From positions 62,001-126,000 of the forward strand of contig NZ_JNYQ01000014.1 in assembly GCF_000717245.1 (NCBI RefSeq): a stretch of 64,000 nt of DNA. The letters run 5' to 3'. Source of the DNA: Kitasatospora papulosa. GTDB lineage: Bacteria; Actinomycetota; Actinomycetes; Streptomycetales; Streptomycetaceae. The notes beneath the pieces are model-generated. The model ran no database searches. It saw only the letters and a program-made list of their open reading frames with translations, and was not told the DNA's origin. Positions within the stretch are counted from its first letter, which is position 1; each line of letters begins with the position of its first letter. Shown here in pieces: positions 1 to 6,888 of this stretch. A program made the translations under genes and the position numbers.

Positions 1-1187
1 GGCAGCGCGCCGCGCCGCCGCTTCATCACGTGGGCGGTCTGCCAGGTGCGCAGGATCACCTCGCCGATGCGGCCCATCGCCTGGGAGTCCGAGGAGATGA
101 TCGAGATGGCTCCGAGGTCGTGCAGGATGTCCTCGGCCGCGATGGTCGAGGGGCGGATGCGTGACTCGGCGAAGGCGAGGTCCTCCGGGACGGTGGGGTT
201 GAGGTGGTGGCAGACCATCAGCATGTCGAGGTGTTCCTCGATCGTGTTGACGGTGTGCGGGCGGGTCGGGTTGGTGGAGCTGGGCAGGACGTAGGGCTCC
301 GACACCACGCTGATGATGTCGGGGGCGTGGCCGCCTCCCGCGCCTTCGGTGTGGTACGCGTGGATCGAGCGCCCGGCGATGGCGGCCAGCGTGTCGGCGA
401 CGAACCCGGCCTCGTTGAGCGTGTCCGTGTGGATGGCGAGCTGGGCTCCGGTCTCCTCGCAGACGCCCAGGCAGGCGTCGATCACGGCGGGGGTCGCTCC
501 CCAGTCCTCATGGATCTTGAACCCGAGTGCCCCGGCGCGCAGTTGGGAGTGCATGGCCTCGCGCGACATCGTGTTGCCCTTGCCGAGCAGTCCGATGTTG
601 ACGGGGTAGCCGTCCAGCGCCTCGAACATCCGGGCCAGGTGCCAGGGCCCCGGGGTGATCGTGGTGGCCTTGGTCCCCTCGGCCGGGCCCGTACCCCCGC
701 CGACCAGTGTGGTGATCCCGGAGGACAGGGCCTGGTCGACGAGGGTCGGCGAGATGAAGTGGACGTGCGCGTCGATGGCGCCGGCGGTGACGAACTTGCC
801 GTTGCCCACGATGATCTCGGTCTCGGGCCCGATGACCAGTTCGGGGTGGACCCCGTCCATCGTGTCGGGATTCCCGGCCTTGCCGATCCCGGTGATCCGG
901 CCGTCGCGGATGCCGATGTCGGCCTTGACGACGCCCCAGTGGTCGATGATGACGGCACCGGTGATCACGGTGTCGGGGGCGCCCTCGGCACGGGTGGTCC
1001 GCGCCTGGCCCATCGACTCGCGGATCACCTTGCCTCCGCCGAAGACGGCCTCGTCCCCGGCCAGTCCGGGACCGCCGGACCGGTCCTCCTCGATCTCGAC
1101 GACCAGATCGGTGTCGGCGAGCCGGATGCGGTCACCGGTGGTGGGCCCGAACAGGTCTGCGTACACGGGACGGCTGAGCTCAGGCAT
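1..1187 (-). CDS. ureC: Urease subunit alpha (partial, 3-prime end outside window)
   Basis: Catalytic subunit of the cytoplasmic nickel urease, which hydrolyses urea to ammonia and carbamate. About 395 N-terminal residues are visible of a family length near 570; the rest lies left of the window. The active-site set is all present: the HVHF nickel-binding pair, the lysine in GFKIHEDWG that is carbamylated to bridge the two nickels, further histidines in AIHTDTLNE and HTEGAGGGH, and the flap Cys-His in MVCHHL. The ATG overlaps the end of ureB by 8 nt, which implies translational coupling. Accessory genes ureF, ureG and ureD would be expected beyond the left edge. This is family knowledge plus direct reading of motifs. 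Confidence 0.97.
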   Translation of the reverse strand, partial: MPELSRPVYADLFGPTTGDRIRLADTDLVVEIEEDRSGGPGLAGDEAVFGGGKVIRESMGQARTTRAEGAPDTVITGAVIIDHWGVVKADIGIRDGRITGIGKAGNPDTMDGVHPELVIGPETEIIVGNGKFVTAGAIDAHVHFISPTLVDQALSSGITTLVGGGTGPAEGTKATTITPGPWHLARMFEALDGYPVNIGLLGKGNTMSREAMHSQLRAGALGFKIHEDWGATPAVIDACLGVCEETGAQLAIHTDTLNEAGFVADTLAAIAGRSIHAYHTEGAGGGHAPDIISVVSEPYVLPSSTNPTRPHTVNTIEEHLDMLMVCHHLNPTVPEDLAFAESRIRPSTIAAEDILHDLGAISIISSDSQAMGRIGEVILRTWQTAHVMKRRRGAL

Positions 1188-1491
1188 CGAGGGGACCTCC
1201 GGTGTCGCCGCGCAGTCCGGGAACGACGCGCAGACCTGCGAGCGGGACGAGTTCGACGTCGACGGGGATTCCGGGCTCGAAGCGCACGGCGGTTCCGGCG
1301 GCGATGTTCAGCCGCAGCCCGTGGGCCGCGCGGCGGTCGAACTCGAGGCCGGTGTTGGCCTCGGCGAAGTGGTAGTGCGAACCGACCTGGACGGGCCGGT
1401 CGGCGGCGTTGAGGACGGTGAGGCGGGTGACGGGACGGCCCTCGTTGAGCGGCACCGCGCTCCGCGCGTAGAGGATCTCTCCGGGGATCAT
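1180..1491 (-). CDS. ureB: Urease subunit beta
   Basis: Small structural subunit of urease. The product is 103 aa, the usual length for the separate bacterial beta subunit. It begins MIPGEILYA and carries the conserved GSHYHFAEAN and FDRRAAHGLRLNIAAG segments. It sits 14 nt downstream of ureA and overlaps ureC, so the three genes form one operon read leftward. It helps build the (alpha-beta-gamma)3 complex and has no catalytic residues of its own. Confidence 0.97.
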   Translation of the reverse strand: MIPGEILYARSAVPLNEGRPVTRLTVLNAADRPVQVGSHYHFAEANTGLEFDRRAAHGLRLNIAAGTAVRFEPGIPVDVELVPLAGLRVVPGLRGDTGGPLDA

Positions 1492-1505
1492 CGGCTGCTC
1501 CCCCG

Positions 1506-1808
1506 TCAGACGATCGGCTCGTGGACCGTGACCAGCTTGGTGCCGTCCGGGAAGGTGGCCTCCACCTGGACGTCGTGGATCATCTCCGGGATGCCCTCCA
1601 TGACGTCGTCACGGGTGAGCACCTTCCGGCCGGAGGCCATGAGTTCGGCCACGGTCCGGCCGTCGCGGGCGCCCTCCAGGAGGTGCGAGGTGATCAGCGC
1701 GATCGCCTCGGGGTGGTTCAGCCGCAGTCCGCGCGCCCTGCGCTTCTCTGCCACATCGGCCGCCACATGGATGAGCAGGCGTTCCTGTTCGTGCGGAGTC
1801 AGTTGCAC
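1506..1808 (-). CDS. ureA: Urease subunit gamma
   Basis: First gene of the urease operon, 100 aa, matching the length of separate gamma subunits. It begins MQLTPHEQERLL and holds the conserved LNHPEAIALI and GRTVAELM segments and the C-terminal PDGTKLVTVHEPI. The start is GTG at 1808, preceded by a GGTGGA ribosome binding site in a purine-rich stretch. No regulator is fused or adjacent; the next gene upstream is a TetR repressor on the same strand whose own target appears to be the divergent membrane gene. Confidence 0.96.
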   Translation of the reverse strand: MQLTPHEQERLLIHVAADVAEKRRARGLRLNHPEAIALITSHLLEGARDGRTVAELMASGRKVLTRDDVMEGIPEMIHDVQVEATFPDGTKLVTVHEPIV

Positions 1809-1871
1809 GCTTCCACCCTCTTCGTCTGTCGCCCGGTACCTGCCCCGGGCGCAGCGGGACCCTATCCCGCC

Positions 1872-1888
1872 TTCAACACTCTGTTGAA
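1872..1888 (-). promoter_or_regulatory. Inverted repeat upstream of ureA
   Basis: TTCAAC and GTTGAA arms separated by 5 nt lie about 64 nt upstream of the ureA start, in the 139-nt gap between the TetR gene and ureA. The position suits an operator for the urease operon. No specific regulator is recognised, and a 6-bp arm can occur by chance. Confidence 0.25.
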
Positions 1889-1947
1889 CGATGAAGAGGA
1901 TTCCGCGACCAGGTATTGCACGTTAGGGCGCAAGTTTTTCCGGCGCG

Positions 1948-2568
1948 TTAACTGATCTTTTGCAGATCCATGGACATCAGCGCGCGCAGCCCGTTCTCCA
2001 GGACTCCGGGCTCGACCCCGCCGAACAGCGCCTCCTGCGCGATGAACCCCTGGGCGGTCGCGATCATGGTCCGGGCGACGTCGTCGGCCGGCACGCCGGA
2101 CGGCATGAGCCCGGCCGCGCGGTAGGCCTCGACCAGCCTGGCCCAGGCCACGCGCATGCCCGCATACCCCTCGGCGAGCGTGTTCGAGAGCCGGTCGTTG
2201 CGCAGGGTCTCGGCCCACACCTGGACGACGAGCGCGGCGCACGCGCGACGCTCCAAGCCGTACATCTGCCCCTCGAACACCCCCCGCAGCACCCTGCCCA
2301 GCAACACGTCGGGCGTGGGCGGCGGAGCCGACTCGGCGGCCTCCTCGAACGCACGGCGGATGCCGCCGAACGCCTCGTCGGCGATGGCCGCGATCAGGTC
2401 CTCCTTGCCCGCGAAATAGCGGTAGACGGCCCCGGCGGACAGGCCCACCTCCTTCAGCACGTCCTGCATCGACGCACTGTGGAAGCCGTTGCGCGCGAAG
2501 CAGTGCGCCGCACCGGAGAGGATCTGGCGGCGGCGGGCGTCGAGGTGCTCCTGGGATACACGTGCCAT
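1948..2568 (-). CDS. TetR-family transcriptional repressor
   Basis: A 206-aa protein of typical TetR length. Residues about 10-56 form the helix-turn-helix, with RRRQILSGAAHCFARNGFH leading into the recognition helix around LSAGAVYRYFAGKEDL. The C-terminal ligand domain (about 70-200) is helical and not assignable to a ligand. The gene is divergent from a membrane protein at 2679, and two copies of an AACGAACGTTCCTT-type element sit between them, so it probably represses that gene and itself. Confidence 0.93.
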   Translation of the reverse strand: MARVSQEHLDARRRQILSGAAHCFARNGFHSASMQDVLKEVGLSAGAVYRYFAGKEDLIAAIADEAFGGIRRAFEEAAESAPPPTPDVLLGRVLRGVFEGQMYGLERRACAALVVQVWAETLRNDRLSNTLAEGYAGMRVAWARLVEAYRAAGLMPSGVPADDVARTMIATAQGFIAQEALFGGVEPGVLENGLRALMSMDLQKIS

Positions 2569-2578
2569 GGCGCCAATC

Positions 2579-2657
2579 TAAAACGAACGTTCCTTCTTGA
2601 CAAGCGCCCAGGGCGGAGCGGACAGTGTCCGCACAACGTAAAACGAACGATCCTTCT
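2579..2657. promoter_or_regulatory. Paired TetR operators between divergent genes
   Basis: The 19-nt sequence starting TAAAACGAACG and ending TTCCTTCT-like occurs at 2579-2597 and again at 2639-2657, exactly 60 bp apart with a single base difference. The first copy contains the perfect palindrome GAACGTTC. It resembles TetR-family half sites of the AACGAAC type. One copy sits close upstream of each divergent gene start, as expected for repression of both promoters. Confidence 0.6.
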
Positions 2658-2678
2658 CTTTGAATCGAGGCAGCCGTC

Positions 2679-3674
2679 ATGCCTGCTGCGCCCAACCGCC
2701 GCGCGGTCGCCGTCATCCTGCTCGTCCCGCTGATCGTGACACTCAGCCTGTGGGCCTTCTCGTGGCCCGCGGCCCGGATCGCCCCGCGCGACCTGCCCGT
2801 GGGCGTCGCGGGTCCCGCGCCGGCGGCCGATCAGCTGCAGCAGGCGTTCGAGCAGCGCGAAGGCGCCTTCGAGATCCACCGGTACGCGGACGCGGCGGCG
2901 GCCCGCGAGGCCATCGGGGACCGCGTCGTATACGGCGCCGTCGTCGTCACCGGCAAGGGTCCGCAGCTGCTCACCGCCTCGGCGGCGAGTCCTGTCGTCG
3001 CCCAGCTGCTGACCGAGGCCGTCAAGGGGGCCGCGCCCGCCGGGGCAGCCGTACCGGTCACCGACGTCGTCGCGGCCCCGAAGGCGGACCCACGCGGCGC
3101 CGCCCTGGGCGCGAGCATCCTGCCCCTGGCCCTCGCCGGTGTCGCCGCGGGGGCGATGATCACCCTCATGGGGCTGCGCGGCTCCCGGGCGGCCCTGACC
3201 CTCGTCGGCGCGGCCGGGCTGGTGGGCGTGGCGGCCACGGCGATCGCCCACAGCTGGCTGGGCGTGATCACCGGGGACTGGTGGACGGAAGCGGGCGCCA
3301 TCGGGCTCACCGTGCTGGCCATAGGGCCGGCCGTGGCCGGGCTCGCGGCGCTGCTCGGCACGAAGGGCATCGGCCTGGGCGCGCTGCTGATGGTGCTGCT
3401 CGGCAATTCCTTCTCGGGTGTCACGAGCGCGCCCGAACTGCTCCCCGAACCGGTCGGGGCGATCGGCCAGTGGCTCCCGCCGGGCGCCGGTGGCTCACTG
3501 CTGAGGTCGGTCGCGTTCTTCGACGGGGCCGCGGCGAGCGGCGCGGCGCTGGTCCTGGCGGCGTGGGCCGTACTGGGCCTGGCCGCGGTGCTGACCGGCG
3601 GCCACCGCCGGAAGCCGAATACGGAGGAGGCGGTGGCACCCGGTCACGCTCGCGAACCGGCCCTCACGAGCTGA
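2679..3674 (+). CDS. Membrane protein, ABC-2/YhgE-like
   Basis: A 331-aa membrane protein. An N-terminal hydrophobic segment (about 8-28) is followed by an extracytoplasmic region of about 100 residues (DLPVGVAGPAP to VPVTDVVAAP), then about five membrane segments from residue 140 to 310. This layout, with a long loop after the first helix, fits the small YhgE/Pip or ABC-2 permease-like proteins common beside TetR genes in Streptomyces. No ATPase is adjacent, so a partner is not evident. Function is inferred only as membrane export or envelope protein under TetR control. Confidence 0.8.
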   Translation: MPAAPNRRAVAVILLVPLIVTLSLWAFSWPAARIAPRDLPVGVAGPAPAADQLQQAFEQREGAFEIHRYADAAAAREAIGDRVVYGAVVVTGKGPQLLTASAASPVVAQLLTEAVKGAAPAGAAVPVTDVVAAPKADPRGAALGASILPLALAGVAAGAMITLMGLRGSRAALTLVGAAGLVGVAATAIAHSWLGVITGDWWTEAGAIGLTVLAIGPAVAGLAALLGTKGIGLGALLMVLLGNSFSGVTSAPELLPEPVGAIGQWLPPGAGGSLLRSVAFFDGAAASGAALVLAAWAVLGLAAVLTGGHRRKPNTEEAVAPGHAREPALTS

Positions 3675-3690
3675 CGGCACACCGCCCGAA

Positions 3691-3730
3691 AGAGCCGTGC
3701 CCCCACCGGGAGAGGTGGGGGCACGGCTCT
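3691..3730 (+). terminator. Intrinsic terminator-like hairpin
   Basis: A perfect 17-bp stem (3691-3707 pairing with 3714-3730) around a 6-nt loop, 17 nt after the stop of the membrane protein. It lies between two convergent genes and may serve both; no T run follows, as is common in Streptomyces. Confidence 0.85.
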
Positions 3731-3758
3731 TCGTCGTCACCGGGAGCCCGCGCGGACG

Positions 3759-4058
3759 TCAGCGTTCCCGCTCCTCGTGACCCCGGCGCTCGGCGGCGAT
3801 ACCGAAGCGGTGCCGTTCGCCCGTGGCGGACGGCACGGAGCGCAGCGAGGACACCGAGCTGATCACCTGCTCCTCGGCGGCGGCCTCCTGCGCCTCGGCC
3901 TCCTCGCTCTCCAGTCGCTGCAGGTCAGCGGCGGACACCAGAGCGACCAACGGCTTCCCGTGACGGGTCACCACCACACGCTCACCGCCGTAGACGACAC
4001 GGTTGATCAGTTCGGCGAGCTCCGCCCGGGCTTGCGTCACCGGAATCTCGTAGGCCAT
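3759..4058 (-). CDS. YefM/Phd-family antitoxin (no adjacent toxin)
   Basis: A 99-aa protein whose first 55 residues (MAYEIPVTQARAELAELINR through VVVTRHGKPLVALVSAADL) match the Phd/YefM antitoxin fold. This domain binds DNA by its N-terminus and a toxin by its C-terminus. The C-terminal 45 residues are acidic then basic and not conserved. No RelE, YoeB or Doc toxin lies beside it: the left neighbour is a convergent membrane protein and the right neighbour is a divergent ClpP-like gene. It may be an orphan antitoxin or a DNA-binding regulator of the divergent pair. Confidence 0.85.
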   Translation of the reverse strand: MAYEIPVTQARAELAELINRVVYGGERVVVTRHGKPLVALVSAADLQRLESEEAEAQEAAAEEQVISSVSSLRSVPSATGERHRFGIAAERRGHEERER

Positions 4059-4076
4059 GACCCCATTCTAACCTCC

Positions 4077-4103
4077 TGTACGTCCTGTACATTTTTTACG
4101 TAC
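4077..4103. promoter_or_regulatory. TGTACA-type operator between antitoxin and clpP-like gene
   Basis: TGTACG at 4077 and TGTACA at 4086 are followed by an ACGTACG element around 4098-4104. YefM-type antitoxins are known to bind TGTACA-core palindromes upstream of their own gene. The elements sit 20-45 nt upstream of the antitoxin start and about 45-70 nt upstream of the clpP-like gene, so both could be autoregulated together. The T6 run at 4092-4097 is unusually AT-rich for this genome. Confidence 0.45.
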
Positions 4104-4145
4104 GTCGATTTCGTGCAGCCCGAGGCCCCCAGGAAAGGCATCGCC

Positions 4146-4781
4146 ATGTTCCGTACCGCCGCCCGCTACGTTCTGCCCGAGTTCACCGAGCGCACCGCCC
4201 ACGGAACCCGGAACACGGATCCGTACGCGAAGCTGCTGTCCGAGCGGATCGTCTTTCTCGGTACGCCGGTCGACGACACCGCGGCGACCGACCTCGTCGC
4301 CCAGTTCATGTATCTGGAGCACGCGGATCCCGACCGGCCGCTCTCCCTGTACATCAACTCGCCGGGAGGCTCGTTCGACGCCATGACGGCGATCTACGAC
4401 ACCATGCGGTTCCTCGCCTGCGAGGTGGAGACCTTCTGCCTCGGGCAGGCCGGGGCGGCCGCCGCCGTGCTCCTCGCCGCCGGCGCGCCGGGACGCCGAC
4501 ATGCCCTGCCGGGCGCCCGGGTACTCATCCAGCAACCCGCTCTGGACGAGCCGGTCCAGGGCCAGCCGTCCGATCTCGAGATCCGCGCCCGCGAGTTGAC
4601 GCGCGAGCGCGAGCTGCTCACGTCCCTGCTGGCCCGCCACACGGGTCGTTCCACGGAGCGGATCAGCGCCGACATCGAGCGGGACACCATTCTCGACGCC
4701 GAGGCCGCCCTGGCGTTCGGGCTGGTGGACCACGTCATGGAGAACCGCACGCCGTCCCAGCCGCCGCACTCGTCGAGGTGA
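4146..4781 (+). CDS. ClpP-like protein lacking catalytic Ser and His (ClpR-like)
   Basis: A 211-aa member of the ClpP/crotonase-fold family. The start is ATG at 4146 with AGGAAAGG upstream; the open frame further upstream overlaps the divergent antitoxin and is not needed. Family landmarks are clear: LSERIVFLGTPV, LYINSPGG, an LLAAGAPG helix, and AFGLVDHV near the end. In the nucleophile block GQAASMG of active ClpP the protein reads GQAGAAAA, placing Ala104 at the catalytic serine. RVMIHQP reads RVLIQQP, with Gln129 at the catalytic histidine; the Asp (Asp180) remains. It should therefore be proteolytically inactive and act, if at all, as a structural ring subunit like cyanobacterial or plastid ClpR. 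It is coupled to a small downstream gene. Confidence 0.92.
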   Translation: MFRTAARYVLPEFTERTAHGTRNTDPYAKLLSERIVFLGTPVDDTAATDLVAQFMYLEHADPDRPLSLYINSPGGSFDAMTAIYDTMRFLACEVETFCLGQAGAAAAVLLAAGAPGRRHALPGARVLIQQPALDEPVQGQPSDLEIRARELTRERELLTSLLARHTGRSTERISADIERDTILDAEAALAFGLVDHVMENRTPSQPPHSSR

Positions 4782-4788
4782 ACACCCG

Positions 4789-5097
4789 ATGCTCCCACCG
4801 CAGTTCCCCCCACTTCCCGCACTGACCCGCGCCGAGGCCGAGTTCATCGACCGCTACCTGGAGGTGCTCGACCAGGTCGGGCGCATCAACCCCGCCCGGG
4901 GCAGCGACACCTACGGAGCGCTCCGGGCGGCCCAGGCCCTCGCGTCGCGGGCCGTGGCCTTACGGGAGGCACTCGTCCTGATGCATGAGCGGGGTGAGTC
5001 GCAGATCCACGCGGAAACCCTGGCCAGGGCCTTGCGGCTGCTCGACGGAGATCGCCGGGCGGGCCGCGTCGCCCTGCCTCAGGAGCCTTCGAGTTGA
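4789..5097 (+). CDS. Small helical protein downstream of clpP-like gene
   Basis: A 102-aa soluble, mostly helical protein beginning MLPPQFPPLPALT. I do not recognise a family. It starts 7 nt after the clpP-like stop with GAGGTG as ribosome binding site overlapping that stop, so the two genes are cotranscribed. Charged amphipathic helices at about residues 12-35 and 42-85 would suit a binding partner or adaptor. That role is inference from context only. Confidence 0.7.
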   Translation: MLPPQFPPLPALTRAEAEFIDRYLEVLDQVGRINPARGSDTYGALRAAQALASRAVALREALVLMHERGESQIHAETLARALRLLDGDRRAGRVALPQEPSS

Positions 5098-5394
5098 GCG
5101 TGTTCACCACCGACTGGCCGATCACACCGACCTCTTCGGCACAGGTGTGCGACACGCCCGGCGGGCTGACCAGTTTCCCTCGCTCGATCGGCGTAGGAGG
5201 TCCCCCGCCCGAGGGACAGCCCAACTTGCGCAACTGGGGCGGACACTGAACGGAACGCGTTGCTCCATCGCTGGTACACGGCTGGTCGGGTCCGGTCGCG
5301 GCGACTCGGCCCAGACCGCGTCCACTCGATCGGATCAGTCGTGACGACTCTCACATAACGGCACTTCAGACAGGAAATCCGGCAGCGCGTAGGT

Positions 5395-5625
5395 AAAGAT
5401 CCCTGGGACGACAAGCCCCCGCCGCCGCGGCGGGGCGGTCCGGGCGGACGCCGAGTCCTGCCGCCGTCCGGATGCCTGGTCGACAGGAGTGGATCGGCAG
5501 GAGTGGAGGACCCGAGCACAACGGGCCGGCCGGAGTTCCGGACGGCCCTCGGGGTGAAGCCGCTGCACGCGGCCGGGCAACTTCGCCAGCCCGAACCCGA
5601 CAGGTCATCCTTCACAGGCGGCTGA
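5395..5625 (+). promoter_or_regulatory. ydaO-type c-di-AMP riboswitch
   Basis: The 541-nt gap before the NlpC/P60 gene has no convincing reading frame but carries the sequence blocks of the ydaO/yuaA riboswitch: GCCGAGTCCTGCC at about 5450-5462, GGGGTGAAGCC at 5551-5561, and CCCGAACCCGACAGG followed by CAGGCGGCTGACG at 5590-5626. In actinomycetes this element is known upstream of cell-wall hydrolase genes such as rpfA and NlpC/P60 genes, where c-di-AMP turns expression down. The 5-prime limit is approximate. Nothing else is seen in 5098-5394 apart from the presumed promoter. Confidence 0.78.
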
Positions 5626-5638
5626 CGAAGGGTTGCGC

Positions 5639-6109
5639 ATGACTGCGCAGGTTCATGTCCCGTCTCTGTTCGCCCGGGTCGGTACGGCCTCGGTCCTGAC
5701 CTTCGCCGTAGGCACCACGGTGCTGGCCCCGGGCTTCGCGCCCGAAGCCGAGGCCGCCACCCACGCGACGAAGGCGCTCAAGATCGCCGCCTCGAAGAAG
5801 GGCGCACCCTATCGATGGGGCGCCACGGGCCCCTCCCGGTTCGACTGCTCAGGGCTCACGCTCTATTCGTTCAAGAAGGCCGGCAAAAAACTCCCCCGCA
5901 CGGCGCAGCAGCAGTACAACAAGACCCGCCATATCTCCAGGTCGCAGCGGAAACGCGGCGACCTGGTCTTCTTCCACGCGGGCCGCAGTGTGTACCACGT
6001 CGGCATCTACGCGGGCAGCGGGAGGATCTGGCACTCGCCCAAGGCCGGGGCGGTGGTCCGGCTGGAGAAGATCTGGTCCGGGAAGGTCTGGTACGGGAGG
6101 GTCCGCTGA
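5639..6109 (+). CDS. Secreted NlpC/P60 peptidoglycan hydrolase
   Basis: A 156-aa exported cell-wall hydrolase. The signal peptide spans about residues 1-34, ending AEA before ATHATKAL. The remainder is a single NlpC/P60 domain: catalytic Cys in FDCSGLT, His in VYHVGIYAG, and a third polar residue at WHSPKAG. These enzymes cleave stem-peptide bonds such as D-Glu-DAP. The start is ATG at 5639 with GAAGG at 5627-5631; the in-frame TTG at 5633 would lie too close to it. The ydaO-type riboswitch directly upstream implies control by c-di-AMP. Confidence 0.94.
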   Translation: MTAQVHVPSLFARVGTASVLTFAVGTTVLAPGFAPEAEAATHATKALKIAASKKGAPYRWGATGPSRFDCSGLTLYSFKKAGKKLPRTAQQQYNKTRHISRSQRKRGDLVFFHAGRSVYHVGIYAGSGRIWHSPKAGAVVRLEKIWSGKVWYGRVR

Positions 6110-6261
6110 CGTTCCTCCCCCGCTGGTGCGGCGCGGCAGGGGACCGGGCGCCAGGACGCTGACCGACGCGTCGGGGGCCGCGCCCCGCCTCACACGGGCG
6201 GTGCGCGGCCGGCCCGGCGGCCGAACCCTGACCCGGGCGTGGATGCCCCCGTGCGAGGGCG

Positions 6262-6693
6262 TCAGGCCTGCGCGGGAACGGGCCAGGGAAGGGCGATCGA
6301 CACGGTCTTCCCCCCGTCCGGGGTGGGGCTGACGCCGAGCCGGCCTCCGTGCTTCTTGGCCAGGGCCCGGATGATCACCATGCCGCGGCCGTTGTCCTGC
6401 CGCACCGCGGCGGGCAACCGCTGGGGCCAGCGGGGGTGGCTGTCCGTCACGCCGAGGTAGAACTCGACGTCCCGGTCGAGCCGGAGGTCGACGGTGAAGG
6501 TGGGCGACTGCCCGAAGGTGTGCTGGACGGCGTTGGTGGCGAGTTCCGAGACGATCAGCCGGATGGTGTCCGCGGTGTCGCCGTCCTCGGCCAGGCCCCA
6601 GTCCGCGACCACCCGGGCCACGAACCTCCGGGCCGCGGAGACCGAGACCGGATCGCTCGGCAGAGTGACGGTTGCTTCCTGATGGTCTGCCAT
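6262..6693 (-). CDS. RsbW-like anti-sigma ATPase
   Basis: A 143-aa single-domain HATPase (GHKL) of the Streptomyces RsbW-like group that phosphorylates or sequesters anti-anti-sigma and sigma partners. The N box reads IVSELATNAVQH, and the ATP lid region reads DNGRGMVIIRAL. I start at ATG 6693 (MADHQEATV); an in-frame ATG at 6789 would add 32 residues of low conservation. No sigma or anti-sigma antagonist is adjacent, so its partner cannot be named. Confidence 0.9.
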   Translation of the reverse strand: MADHQEATVTLPSDPVSVSAARRFVARVVADWGLAEDGDTADTIRLIVSELATNAVQHTFGQSPTFTVDLRLDRDVEFYLGVTDSHPRWPQRLPAAVRQDNGRGMVIIRALAKKHGGRLGVSPTPDGGKTVSIALPWPVPAQA

Positions 6694-6888
6694 GGCGACC
6701 CCGTCCCTTTCGCGCCCGACCGGCGCACGGCCGGCCTGGATTGTGCCTCGCGTCAGACTGCCACCGATGCCGCCCTCCATGACGGCCATCCACCAAGATA
6801 TGCATATATCTATCGCCCGATACGGTGAACTCCGCCGCCCCGGCCTCGCACGGACAGGGCACCTGTCCCGGCCCGGGCGGCCGTCCGG

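Noticed and set aside
5079..5615. Minus-strand open frame across the 5.1-5.6 kb gap
   Set aside because: The region carries ydaO riboswitch blocks on the plus strand, and the predicted protein is low complexity without motifs.
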